Notes under the pieces: model-generated
What the model was told of the DNA's origin: nothing
The model's database searches: none
Seen by the model: the letters and a program-made list of their open reading frames with translations, nothing else
Source: an uncultured Blautia sp.
GTDB taxonomy: Bacteria; Bacillota; Clostridia; Lachnospirales; Lachnospiraceae
Direction of reading: 5' to 3'
Length of the DNA: 29,497 bases
Assembly (NCBI GenBank): GCA_900547685.1
Contig: URHS01000031.1
Location: forward strand, 1-29,497
Program-made: the position numbers and the translations under genes
Shown here: piece after piece, positions 7,758 through 15,787 of the stretch
Position numbering within the stretch: position 1 is the stretch's first letter
How the letters are laid out: each line of letters opens with the position of its first letter

Positions 7758-8669
7758 ATGAATTCATTATTAGATACTGCCTGCTGCCAGCTCTGTCCTC
7801 GAACCTGTAAAGTTAATCGTCAAACTTCAATCGGATTTTGCGGTTGTACCACCGATATAAAAGCTGCCAGAGCTGCCTTACATCTATGGGAAGAACCTTG
7901 TATCAGCGGAACAAAAGGAAGCGGAACTGTTTTCTTTTCCGGCTGTACTTTAAAATGCTGCTTTTGCCAAAATTCTCAAATCAGCTGTGAAAATTTCGGA
8001 AAAACACTGTCCGTATCACAGCTCAGCGAAATTTTCTTAAAACTTCAGGAAGAAGGCGCTCATAATCTCAATCTGGTTACTCCTACCCAATATCTTCCTT
8101 TTATTCTAAAAGCTTTAGATAAAACAAAAAATATTCTCTCCATACCTGTCATTTACAATTGCGGTGGTTATGAAAGACCGGAAATCATCTCACTTTTAAA
8201 AGGCTATGTTGATATTTACATGCCTGACCTGAAATACTATGATACCTCCTTATCTCTTTCTTACTCCAAAGCAAAAGATTACTTTTCATTTGCCTCAAAA
8301 GCAATTCCGAAAATGATAGAACAAACAGGAGCTCCCGTATTTAACAAAGAAGGAATCTTACAAAAAGGTGTACTTATTCGTCATCTGGTCTTACCGGGAT
8401 GCAAAGAAGACTCTATAAAACTTTTAGAATGGATAAGTGAAACACTTCCCAAAAACAGCTTTTTACTGAGTCTTTTAAGTCAATATACACCTGTATATAA
8501 AGCACAGGAATACCCTGAAATCAATCGAAGAGTAACAACTTATGAATATAACAAAGTTTTGGACAAAGCAATTTCTCTGGGACTTGATCAAGGCTTTATG
8601 CAGGAAAGAAGCAGTGCATCTTCCGTATACACTCCTTCTTTTCAACTAGAAGGTCTTGATACAAAATAA
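7758..8669 (+). CDS. Radical SAM protein, PflX/COG1313 type
   Basis: The 303-residue protein has the radical SAM cluster motif CX3CX2C in FFSGCTLKCCFCQN (about residues 66-78), which binds the [4Fe-4S] cluster that cleaves S-adenosylmethionine. An N-terminal cysteine set, CCQLCPRTCKVNR...GFCGC, is typical of the uncharacterised PflX-like group related to pyruvate formate-lyase activating enzymes. Later family-like segments are NLNLVTPTQYLPFIL, IYNCGGYE, DIYMPDLKYYD and VLIRHLVLPG. I start it at 7758 (AAAGGAA about 10 nt upstream); ATGs at 7695 and 7731 are in frame but the former overlaps the promoter. No substrate or partner gene is next to it, so its function is unknown. Confidence 0.88.
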   Translation: MNSLLDTACCQLCPRTCKVNRQTSIGFCGCTTDIKAARAALHLWEEPCISGTKGSGTVFFSGCTLKCCFCQNSQISCENFGKTLSVSQLSEIFLKLQEEGAHNLNLVTPTQYLPFILKALDKTKNILSIPVIYNCGGYERPEIISLLKGYVDIYMPDLKYYDTSLSLSYSKAKDYFSFASKAIPKMIEQTGAPVFNKEGILQKGVLIRHLVLPGCKEDSIKLLEWISETLPKNSFLLSLLSQYTPVYKAQEYPEINRRVTTYEYNKVLDKAISLGLDQGFMQERSSASSVYTPSFQLEGLDTK

Positions 8670-8683
8670 TTTTTTCACAGAAA

Positions 8684-8722
8684 AGAACCGGAAAGTTTCC
8701 TTATTGGAAACCTCCGGTTCTC
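8684..8722. terminator. Bidirectional terminator between radical SAM gene and tpiA
   Basis: AGAACCGGAAAGTTTCC (8684-8700) pairs with GGAAACCTCCGGTTCT (8706-8721) with small internal mismatches. T-rich runs flank both sides (TTCTTTT on the minus strand, TCTT on the plus). It serves two convergent genes. Confidence 0.85.
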
Positions 8723-8754
8723 TTAAAATCAATCATTTTAATTTGGAATATCTT

Positions 8755-9504
8755 TTATTTGTAATTTACAATAGAACCAAAATCTGGTTTTAATGCAGCA
8801 CCACCAACTAATCCACCGTCAATATCCGGCTGAATGAATAATTCCGGAGCTGTTGCAGCATTTACAGAACCACCGTACTGAATACGGATTGCTTCTGCTG
8901 TTGCTTCATCGTAAACTTCTGCAATACATTCACGAATTGCTTTACAAACTTCCTGAGCCTGCTCTGTTGTAGCTGTTTTACCAGTTCCAATTGCCCAGAT
9001 TGGTTCGTAAGCGATAACTGCTTCTTTTGCCTGCTCTGCTGTAATTCCCTGGAAACCAACTTTTACCTGCTGACGGATAAAGTCCATAGTAACACCCTGT
9101 TCTCTCTGTTCCAGAGTTTCACCACAGCACATAATTGGAGTTAAGCCATGTTCAAATGCTTTCAGCATTTTTTTGTTAATATCTTCGTTTGTTTCACCGA
9201 AGTATTCACGTCTTTCGGAATGTCCTAAGATTACATATTTAACACCTGCATCTACCAGCATGTTTGGAGAAATTTCTCCTGTATATGCACCTTTTTCTTC
9301 AAAGTACATATTTTCAGCACCAACCTGAATGTTGCTTCCTTTTACAGCTTCTACAACTGGTACAATATCAATAGCAGGTACGCAGAATACAACATCTACT
9401 TCTTCATTTGCTACCAGTGGTTTTAATGTGTTTACTAATTCAACTGCTTCACTTGGTGTCATGTTCATTTTCCAGTTACCAGCGATAATTTTTTTTCTTG
9501 CCAT
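8755..9504 (-). CDS. tpiA: Triosephosphate isomerase
   Basis: This 249-residue TIM barrel interconverts dihydroxyacetone phosphate and glyceraldehyde 3-phosphate. Catalytic residues are visible: Asn10 and Lys12 in IAGNWKMN, histidine in ILGHSERR, glutamate in AYEPIWAIGTG; the mobile loop 6 is GTGKTAT and the phosphate loop is GGLVGGAAL. The start is the ATG at 9504 (AAGGT about 9 nt upstream). A longer open frame to 9582 runs through an odd intergenic insert and is not family-like. It is the third gene of gapA-pgk-tpiA, 117 bp after pgk, and ends at a shared terminator. Confidence 0.97.
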   Translation of the reverse strand: MARKKIIAGNWKMNMTPSEAVELVNTLKPLVANEEVDVVFCVPAIDIVPVVEAVKGSNIQVGAENMYFEEKGAYTGEISPNMLVDAGVKYVILGHSERREYFGETNEDINKKMLKAFEHGLTPIMCCGETLEQREQGVTMDFIRQQVKVGFQGITAEQAKEAVIAYEPIWAIGTGKTATTEQAQEVCKAIRECIAEVYDEATAEAIRIQYGGSVNAATAPELFIQPDIDGGLVGGAALKPDFGSIVNYK

Positions 9505-9538
9505 TGGAATGACCTTCTTTCTGATTTTATAATTGTAT

Positions 9539-9621
9539 TTTGGGTTCGCTAAGGTTCGAGAAGGGCCTCGCACTAAACTCAACCTTCGCCTTTGGCTCGC
9601 TTTCGTTAAGTTGCTTTCGGC
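9539..9621. repeat. Compositionally odd insert between pgk and tpiA, possible dispersed repeat
   Basis: About 80 bp here are visibly richer in GC than the flanks and full of variants of a short motif. On the minus strand GCGAGCC, GCGAGGCC and GCGAACC recur, with CGAAAGC twice and GCGAAGG. AAGGTT (near 9551) and AACCTT (near 9581) form an inverted pair. No terminator, promoter or reading frame explains it. It might be a small dispersed intergenic element, but copy number cannot be judged from one window. Confidence 0.35.
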
Positions 9622-10815
9622 CTACTTATCGTTTGCTGCAGCAACACCTGGTAATTCTTTTCCTTCCAGGAATTCCAGAGAAGCACCGCCACCTGTAGAG
9701 ATATGTGTCATTTTGTCACCATATCCTAAGATATTTACTGCTGCTGCGGAATCACCACCACCGATGATTGTTGTAGCATCTGTATCAGCAAGTGCTTTTG
9801 CAACTGCTGCAGTACCGTGTGCAAAGTTTGACATTTCAAAGCAGCCCATTGGTCCATTCCATACAACTGTCTTAGCATCTTTTACAGCATCAGCAAAGAT
9901 TTTTTCTGTTTCAGGTCCAATGTCCATACCTTCCCAGCCTTCTGGAATCTGTCCGCTGCCTACGATCTGAATGTTGCAATCATTAGAGAATGCATCACCA
10001 ATTCTGTGGTCCACCGGAAGAAGAAGTTTTACACCTTTTTCTTCTGCTTTCTTTTTCATTTCTAATGCATATTCTAAATAATCATCTTCGCATAAAGAAA
10101 CACCAATGCTTCCGCCTGCTGCTTTAGAGAAAGTATAAGCCATACCTCCACCGATGATTAAAGTATCTACTTTGTCCAGAAGGTTATTGATAACAGAAAT
10201 TTTGCTGGAAACCTTTGCACCGCCAAGGATAGCAACAAAAGGTCTTTCTGGATTATTTACTGCATTTCCTAAGAAATCAATTTCTTTCTGCATTAAGTAT
10301 CCAACAACTGCTGTATCAACAAATTTTGTAACTCCTACGTTAGAGCAATGTGCTCTGTGAGCTGTACCAAATGCATCATTTACAAATACTTCACAAAGAG
10401 ATGCAAGTTCTTTAGAGAATTCCTCACCATTTTTTGTTTCTTCTGCGCGATAACGTGTATTTTCAAGTAAAATAACTTCGCCGTCTTTCATTGCTTCTAC
10501 TGCTGCTTTTGCGTTTGGTCCTACAACTTCAGGATCAGCAGCAAATTTAACTTCCTGACCTAATAATTCAGATAAACGTTTTGCAACTGGTGCTAAAGAT
10601 AATTCTGGTTTTGCTTCTCCCTTTGGTTTACCAAGGTGTGAGCATAAAATTACTCTTCCACCATCTGCAATTAATTTTTTAATAGTAGGAAGCGCAGCTA
10701 CCAGACGATTTTCGTCTGTAATTTTACCTTCCTGTAATGGTACGTTAAAGTCACAGCGAACCAGGACTTTTTTTCCTTTTACGTTAATGTCGTCAACTGA
10801 TTTTTTATTAAGCAT
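9622..10815 (-). CDS. pgk: Phosphoglycerate kinase
   Basis: This 397-residue enzyme transfers phosphate from 1,3-bisphosphoglycerate to ADP, making ATP in glycolysis. Family features run in order: VLVRCDFNVPLQ, ENRLVAALPTI, LCSHLGKPKGE, ENTRYRAEETKN, NDAFGTAHRAHCSNVG, GGAKVSSKISVI, GGGMAYTF, VWNGPMGCFEM and the nucleotide-phosphate loop GGGDSAAAV. The start has AGGAGG about 9 nt upstream. The gapA terminator lies about 45-80 bp before the start, so pgk depends on read-through or a weak promoter not clearly visible. It is followed by an 80-bp odd insert and then tpiA. Confidence 0.97.
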   Translation of the reverse strand: MLNKKSVDDINVKGKKVLVRCDFNVPLQEGKITDENRLVAALPTIKKLIADGGRVILCSHLGKPKGEAKPELSLAPVAKRLSELLGQEVKFAADPEVVGPNAKAAVEAMKDGEVILLENTRYRAEETKNGEEFSKELASLCEVFVNDAFGTAHRAHCSNVGVTKFVDTAVVGYLMQKEIDFLGNAVNNPERPFVAILGGAKVSSKISVINNLLDKVDTLIIGGGMAYTFSKAAGGSIGVSLCEDDYLEYALEMKKKAEEKGVKLLLPVDHRIGDAFSNDCNIQIVGSGQIPEGWEGMDIGPETEKIFADAVKDAKTVVWNGPMGCFEMSNFAHGTAAVAKALADTDATTIIGGGDSAAAVNILGYGDKMTHISTGGGASLEFLEGKELPGVAAANDK

Positions 10816-10860
10816 TGAGAAATGCCTCCTTTTTCTTATTTTCCCGTCTTTTTATATAGA

Positions 10861-10895
10861 CGAAAAGGGTCCGGCCCACAATAGACCGGACCCTT
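10861..10895 (-). terminator. gapA terminator / attenuating hairpin before pgk
   Basis: AAGGGTCCGG (10865-10874) and CCGGACCCTT (10886-10895) form a perfect 10-bp GC-rich stem, followed on the minus strand by TTTTCG. Because pgk follows 50 bp later, it probably gives partial termination, allowing more gapA than pgk-tpiA message. Confidence 0.8.
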
Positions 10896-10919
10896 ATTGA
10901 GCCTTATAATACCTGAATA

Positions 10920-11939
10920 TTATTTGTTTAATAATTTTCCGAAGTATTTGATTGTTCTAACCATCTGGCTTGTGTAAGAGTTTTCATTGTCATACCATGA
11001 TACAACCTGAACTTCTGTTGTGCCGTTGTCTAATGGAAGAACCATTGTCTGAGTAGCATCGAACAGAGAACCATATCTCATACCAACGATATCGCTGGAT
11101 ACGATTTCATCTGTGTTATATCCAAAGGATTCTGTAGATGCTGCTTTCATAGCATTGTTGATTTCTTCAACTGTTACATTTCCTTTTACAACTGCTGTTA
11201 AGATAGTTGTAGAACCTGTTGGTGTTGGGATACGCTGAGCAGCTCCGATTAATTTTCCGTTTAATTCAGGAATAACTAATCCGATAGCTTTTGCAGCACC
11301 TGTGCTGTTTGGTACGATATTTACTGCTGCAGCACGAGATCTTCTTAAATCACCTTTTCTCTGTGGTCCGTCAAGTGTCATCTGATCACCTGTGTAAGCA
11401 TGAATTGTGCACATAATACCAGACTGGATTTCTGCTAAATCATTTAATGCTTTTGCCATTGGAGCTAAGCAGTTTGTTGTACAAGAAGCTGCAGAAATGA
11501 TGTTGTCGTTTTCTGTTAATGTTTCATGGTTTACATTGTAAACGATTGTTGGTAAGTCATTTCCTGCTGGTGCAGAGATAACAACTTTTTTAGCGCCTGC
11601 ATCGATATGAGCCTGAGCTTTATCTTTAGATGTATAGAAACCTGTACACTCAAGAACTACGTCTACACCGATTTCTCCCCATGGAAGTTCAGCTGCGTTT
11701 GCTTTTGCGTAAATTTTGATTTCTTTTCCATCAACTGTGATGAAGTCTTCACCTGCTGTTACTTTATCAGCTAATTCGTATCTACCCTGAGTAGAGTCAT
11801 ATTTCAGTAAGTGAGCTAACATTGCTGGAGATGTTAAATCGTTAATTGCTACGATTTCAAATCCCTCTGCTCCGAACATCTGTCTAAATGCAAGACGACC
11901 AATACGTCCAAAACCATTAATTGCTACTTTTACTGCCAT
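10920..11939 (-). CDS. gapA: Glyceraldehyde-3-phosphate dehydrogenase (NAD-type)
   Basis: The 339-residue enzyme oxidises glyceraldehyde 3-phosphate to 1,3-bisphosphoglycerate with NAD+. The Rossmann motif NGFGRIGR (8-15) is followed by Asp34 in INDLT, which favours NAD over NADP. The catalytic Cys153 lies in SAASCTTNCLAP; later motifs are HAYTGDQ, RRSRAAAVNIVPNSTGAAKAI, RIPTPTGS and SWYDNENSYTSQ. The start is the ATG at 11939, with AGGAGG 9 nt upstream; the frame stays open to 12050 across the promoter. It is first in the gapA-pgk-tpiA series. A 34-bp inverted repeat over the promoter suggests specific transcriptional control. Confidence 0.97.
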   Translation of the reverse strand: MAVKVAINGFGRIGRLAFRQMFGAEGFEIVAINDLTSPAMLAHLLKYDSTQGRYELADKVTAGEDFITVDGKEIKIYAKANAAELPWGEIGVDVVLECTGFYTSKDKAQAHIDAGAKKVVISAPAGNDLPTIVYNVNHETLTENDNIISAASCTTNCLAPMAKALNDLAEIQSGIMCTIHAYTGDQMTLDGPQRKGDLRRSRAAAVNIVPNSTGAAKAIGLVIPELNGKLIGAAQRIPTPTGSTTILTAVVKGNVTVEEINNAMKAASTESFGYNTDEIVSSDIVGMRYGSLFDATQTMVLPLDNGTTEVQVVSWYDNENSYTSQMVRTIKYFGKLLNK

Positions 11940-11978
11940 GATTTTTATTCCTCCTAAAAGTGATTGATTTAATGTGAG

Positions 11979-12012
11979 TTCTTTAACAAAAAATATATAC
12001 TTTGTTAAAGAA
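11979..12012. promoter_or_regulatory. 34-bp inverted repeat over the gapA promoter, candidate operator
   Basis: TTCTTTAACAAA (11979-11990) and TTTGTTAAAGAA (12001-12012) are perfect 12-bp arms around a 10-bp AT spacer that contains the -10 element. The TTGTTAA core matches a clostridial Rex half site, but the two cores point outward, unlike the standard TTGTTAA-N4-TTAACAA. Each extends outward to an imperfect full site. Confidence 0.6.
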
Positions 12013-12019
12013 ACATCAA
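11992..12019 (-). promoter_or_regulatory. gapA promoter
   Basis: TTGATG (12014-12019) and TATATT (11992-11997) are spaced 16 bp on the minus strand; both lie within or next to the inverted repeat. Confidence 0.6.
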
Positions 12020-12097
12020 CCTTGTCCATATTGTACCTGTTTTTATCCAAAAATTCAAGTCTATTTTCAAATTTCCTGTGGTTTCATACTTTCCCAC

Positions 12098-12127
12098 TTG
12101 AAACCGGCTCTGATTTGCCCTTATAAT
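12098..12127 (+). promoter_or_regulatory. Promoter of the PHP phosphatase gene
   Basis: TTGAAA (12098-12103) and consensus TATAAT (12122-12127) are spaced 18 bp, 40 bp before the start codon. Confidence 0.75.
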
Positions 12128-12166
12128 AAAGAAAATCTCATATTTTTTATACGAAAGGAAAAAATT

Positions 12167-12967
12167 ATGTACTATGATTTTCATCTCCATTCGGATTTTT
12201 CCGAAGACAGCACCAGCCCTATGGAAGATATGATAAAAAAAGGGATTGAACAAAACCTAAAAGGAATGTGCTTTACAGAACACACAGATTTAGATTTTCC
12301 CGGAGATACTTTTACCTTTCTAACGGATTTAGATGCATACGAAAAAACTTTCTTACAATTAAAAGAAAAATACCAAGCTCAAATCAACCTTTATTTTGGT
12401 CTGGAAGTAGGGTTACAACCCCATCTAAAAAAAGAAATACCTGCGCTTTGTGCTTCTAAAAAGTTCGATTTTCTCATAGGCTCCACTCATCTGGCAAATC
12501 GACTGGATCCTTATGAGGCTGTTTTCTTTGAAAACCGAACAGAAAAACAGGCGTACCAGAATTATTTTGAAGTTCTTCTCAAAAATCTTCAGACTTATTC
12601 CTGTTTTGACACCTGTGGCCACATTGATTATGTAGTTCGCTACGGTCCTTTTAAAAATACACACTACTGTTATAAAAATCATGCCGATACGTTGGACGAG
12701 ATTTTAAAAACACTCATCCATAACGGTATCGGCCTGGAATGTAACACAGCAGGTTTTAAATACGGTCTGGGGCAGCCACATCCTTCTATAGAAATTTTAA
12801 AACGCTATAAAGAATTAGGCGGTGAACTTCTGACTTTAGGTTCTGATGCCCACGCTCCCTGCCATATTGCCTATGACTTTTCAAAAGCTTCTGACCTTTT
12901 AAAATCCTGCGGTTTTAAATATTATACAATTTTCAAAGATAGAAAACCGGAATTTATTGTCTTATAA
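12167..12967 (+). CDS. hisJ: PHP-domain phosphatase, histidinol-phosphatase family
   Basis: This 266-residue protein has the metal-binding motifs of the PHP superfamily: DFHLHSDFSED (His6, His8), FTEHTD (His39), GLEVGLQP, GSTHL, CGHIDYVVRYG and the final GSDAHAP. Proteins of this type (HisJ/HisK) hydrolyse histidinol phosphate to histidinol in histidine biosynthesis. No other his genes are nearby, so the exact substrate is inferred from family and size. The start at 12167 has GAAAGGA 8 nt upstream and a strong promoter; a longer frame from 12002 runs backwards into the gapA regulatory region and is rejected. It is monocistronic and ends at a terminator shared with mnmA. Confidence 0.8.
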   Translation: MYYDFHLHSDFSEDSTSPMEDMIKKGIEQNLKGMCFTEHTDLDFPGDTFTFLTDLDAYEKTFLQLKEKYQAQINLYFGLEVGLQPHLKKEIPALCASKKFDFLIGSTHLANRLDPYEAVFFENRTEKQAYQNYFEVLLKNLQTYSCFDTCGHIDYVVRYGPFKNTHYCYKNHADTLDEILKTLIHNGIGLECNTAGFKYGLGQPHPSIEILKRYKELGGELLTLGSDAHAPCHIAYDFSKASDLLKSCGFKYYTIFKDRKPEFIVL

Positions 12968-12981
12968 AAATCCTTCTATAA

Positions 12982-13016
12982 ATATTGGGGTATTTTATTT
13001 AATAATACCCCAATAT
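12982..13016. terminator. Bidirectional terminator between hisJ-like gene and mnmA
   Basis: ATATTGGGGTATT (12982-12994) and AATACCCCAATAT (13004-13016) are perfect 13-bp arms. The plus side continues CTGTTCTTTATTTT. It ends both the hisJ-like gene and the isc-mnmA operon. Confidence 0.85.
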
Positions 13017-13031
13017 CTGTTCTTTATTTTC

Positions 13032-14117
13032 TCATGCTTTTCCTAAAATAATACCGCCTCCGGCTACATATTCTCCTTCATAGAAAACCACTGCCTGTCC
13101 CGGAGTAACTGCTCTTTGAGGTTCACGGAAAATAACTTTTACTTTCCCTCCCTCTAAATTTTCCAGTGTACATACTGCTCCCGGATGATTATAGCGAATT
13201 TTTGCAGTCAATTCTTTTCCTTCTTCTATATGGTCTATTGCCATAAAGTTTACTCTGTCACAAATCAAATCTGTCACAAATAAATCTTCGTTTTCTCCAA
13301 TAACCACCTCATTGGTATCCGGCCTTATTTCTGTTACAAATACAGGATGTCCCATGGAAAGATTTAATCCTTTTCTCTGCCCAATCGTATAATGAATAAT
13401 TCCCTTATGCTTTCCGATTACTGTACCATTTTCTAAAACATAATTTCCTGTTTCAATCTTTTTCCCTGTATTTTCTTCAATAAATCCCGCATAATCATTG
13501 TCCGGAACAAAACATATTTCCTGACTGTCCTTTTTATGTGCAACCGGAAGGCCTGCTTCCTGAGCAATCTGGCGTATTTCTTCTTTTGTATATTCACCTA
13601 CCGGCATCAAAGTTCTGGAAAGCTGCTCCTGTGTAAGATTATATAAAGCATAAGTCTGATCTTTTTTTGCTGTTACAGAATTCCGAATGGCATATCTTCC
13701 ATTTGGAAGCTGCTCCACTCTGGCATAATGTCCCGTTGCAATATAGTCTGCCCCAATATCAAGACTTCTCTTTAAAAGAGACTCCCATTTCACATAACGG
13801 TTACATGCAATACAGGGATTCGGAGTTCTTCCTTCCAAATATTCCTGATTAAAGTAATCAATGACTTTCTCTTTAAATTCTTTCCGAAAATTCATAACAT
13901 AATAAGGAATATCTAAAATCTGAGCAACACGTCTGGCATCATCTACAGCACTTAATCCACAACAGCCACCGTTTTCCTCTTGAAATTCATTATCTTCTTC
14001 CTGCCAAATCTGCATTGTCACCCCGATTACATCATACCCTTGTTTTTTCAACAGATATGCTGCCACAGAAGAGTCTACACCACCAGATAACCCTACAACA
14101 ACTTTCTTTCCGCTCAT
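13032..14117 (-). CDS. mnmA: tRNA-specific 2-thiouridylase MnmA
   Basis: MnmA adds sulfur to U34 of the tRNAs for Lys, Glu and Gln. The 361-residue protein has the PP-loop GLSGGVDSS (9-17), which adenylates the uridine, and the two catalytic cysteines, Cys102 in NPCIACN and Cys202 in SQEICFVPD. Other family segments are ATGHYAR, KKDQTYALYNL and YTIGQRKGL. Its start overlaps the iscU stop by one base (TAATG) with GAGGAAG upstream, so translation is coupled. Being co-transcribed with the cysteine desulfurase iscS, its likely sulfur donor, makes functional sense. It is the last gene of the operon. Confidence 0.97.
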   Translation of the reverse strand: MSGKKVVVGLSGGVDSSVAAYLLKKQGYDVIGVTMQIWQEEDNEFQEENGGCCGLSAVDDARRVAQILDIPYYVMNFRKEFKEKVIDYFNQEYLEGRTPNPCIACNRYVKWESLLKRSLDIGADYIATGHYARVEQLPNGRYAIRNSVTAKKDQTYALYNLTQEQLSRTLMPVGEYTKEEIRQIAQEAGLPVAHKKDSQEICFVPDNDYAGFIEENTGKKIETGNYVLENGTVIGKHKGIIHYTIGQRKGLNLSMGHPVFVTEIRPDTNEVVIGENEDLFVTDLICDRVNFMAIDHIEEGKELTAKIRYNHPGAVCTLENLEGGKVKVIFREPQRAVTPGQAVVFYEGEYVAGGGIILGKA

Positions 14118-14560
14118 TAATACTCTTCCTCGTCTTCTTCTTCACCTTCATGTATATCTGATTTTGGTTTAGAGAGACCTTCAATCTTAATTCCGTGTTT
14201 TTCTGCATAATCCCACAGCGCTGCATGAATTGCTTCTTCAGCCAACAAAGAACAATGTACTTTTACTGGCGGAAGTCCGTCTAAAGCTTCCATAACTGCT
14301 TTATTTGTAACCTTTAAAGCTTCTTCAATTGTTTTTCCCTTTACCAGTTCTGTTGCCATACTGCTTGTTGCAACAGCAGCTCCACATCCGAATGTTTTAA
14401 ATTTGCAATCCTGAATTACCTGATTGTCATCAATATCAAGGTAAATTCTCATAATATCACCGCATTTTGCATTTCCTACAGTTCCTACTCCACTGGCGTT
14501 TTCAATTTCTCCTACATTTCTTGGATTCTGAAAATGATCCATAACTTTTTCGCTGTACAT
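14117..14560 (-). CDS. iscU: Iron-sulfur cluster scaffold protein IscU/NifU-N
   Basis: IscU is the platform on which [2Fe-2S] clusters are built before transfer to target proteins. The 147-residue protein keeps the three cluster cysteines Cys33 (NAKCGD), Cys59 (FGCGAA) and Cys103 (VHCSLLAEEA), plus Asp35. It opens with MYSEKVMDHFQNPRNVGE, typical of the family. The last 15 residues form an acidic tail (EGEEEDEEEY) beyond the conserved domain. The start has GGAGG 8 nt upstream. It lies between iscS (24-bp gap) and mnmA (1-base overlap). Confidence 0.95.
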   Translation of the reverse strand: MYSEKVMDHFQNPRNVGEIENASGVGTVGNAKCGDIMRIYLDIDDNQVIQDCKFKTFGCGAAVATSSMATELVKGKTIEEALKVTNKAVMEALDGLPPVKVHCSLLAEEAIHAALWDYAEKHGIKIEGLSKPKSDIHEGEEEDEEEY

Positions 14561-14584
14561 AATAATTTCCTCCGTTTTTTTCCC

Positions 14585-15769
14585 TTATTTACTCTGTTTT
14601 TTTATAAAATCTTCGTATAATGGTGATAAATCACGCAGTTTTCCAATGATTTCTTTTAACTGTTCTAATGTATAATCTAAATCTTCTTTTGTGGTATCTT
14701 CACCTAAAGTCAATCTCAAAGAGCCATGAGCAATTTCATGTGGCAGACCGATTGCCAGTAATACATGAGAAGGATCTAAGGAACCGGACGTACATGCAGA
14801 ACCACTGGAAGCAGCAATCCCTTTCATATCCAGCATAATCAACAAAGACTCTCCCTCTACAAAACGGAAACTGAGATTGATATTATTGGGCAGACGCTTT
14901 ACAGGATCACCATTTAATTTTACATAAGGAATTTCCTTTAATACTCTGTCGATAAAATAATCTCTCAATTCTCTTTCTTTGGCAGTACGCACTTCCATTG
15001 TCTCTGATGCTCTTTTTGCTGCAACACCATAACCCACAATACCCGGAACATTTTCTGTACCTGCACGTCTTTTTCTTTCCTGTGCACCTCCATGTACAAA
15101 AGAACGGATTTTTACACCTTTACGAATATATAAAAATCCAATACCTTTGGGTCCGTTAATCTTGTGTGCACTGGAGCTAAGCATATCAATGTTCATTTCA
15201 TCTACATTAATAGGCACCTGTCCAAATGCCTGAACAGCATCCGTGTGGAATAAAACCCCATGTTCTTTGGCAATCATTCCGATTTCCTTTATAGGTTCAA
15301 TGGTCCCGATTTCATTATTGGCAAACATAATGGAAATCAAGATTGTTTCCGGGCGAATTGCTTTTTGCAGTTCATCCAGATTTACCAACCCATTCTCATC
15401 TACATCTAAGTATGTGATTTCAGCGCCTTTTTTTTCCAGATATTCACAAGTATGCAAAATCGCATGGTGCTCAATCTTTGTGGTAATAATGTGATTGCCC
15501 TTTTTGCCGTATGCTTCAAAAGCAGCTTTTAAAGCCCAGTTATCAGCTTCACTTCCTCCTGCTGTAAAATAAATCTCCTCTGTTTTTACACCTAAAACTT
15601 TTGCAATTTCCTCTCTTGCAGTGGTAATGGCTTCTTTACTTCTTTGTCCTACTTCGTAAATACTGGAAGCATTTCCATAATTTTCTGTAAAATATGGAAG
15701 CATAGCATCCACAACTTCCTGAGAAGTTTTCGTAGTTGCTGCATTGTCCAAATAAATTCTTGTTTTCAT
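14585..15769 (-). CDS. iscS: Cysteine desulfurase IscS/NifS
   Basis: This PLP enzyme takes sulfur from cysteine and hands it as persulfide to IscU and probably to MnmA, encoded in the same operon. Motifs: IYLDNAATTKTS at the N terminus, SEADNWALK, HHAILH, the FHTDAVQAFGQ segment with the PLP aspartate, the Schiff-base lysine in SSSAHKINGPKG (about 203), and the active cysteine in SSGSACTSGSLDPSH (about 326). I prefer the ATG at 15769, 8-9 nt after AGGAG; two nearer in-frame ATGs at 15778 and 15775 would add three residues but abut the ribosome site. It follows iscR by 18 bp. Confidence 0.96.
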   Translation of the reverse strand: MKTRIYLDNAATTKTSQEVVDAMLPYFTENYGNASSIYEVGQRSKEAITTAREEIAKVLGVKTEEIYFTAGGSEADNWALKAAFEAYGKKGNHIITTKIEHHAILHTCEYLEKKGAEITYLDVDENGLVNLDELQKAIRPETILISIMFANNEIGTIEPIKEIGMIAKEHGVLFHTDAVQAFGQVPINVDEMNIDMLSSSAHKINGPKGIGFLYIRKGVKIRSFVHGGAQERKRRAGTENVPGIVGYGVAAKRASETMEVRTAKERELRDYFIDRVLKEIPYVKLNGDPVKRLPNNINLSFRFVEGESLLIMLDMKGIAASSGSACTSGSLDPSHVLLAIGLPHEIAHGSLRLTLGEDTTKEDLDYTLEQLKEIIGKLRDLSPLYEDFIKKQSK

Positions 15770-15787
15770 ATTCATCATCTCCTATAT

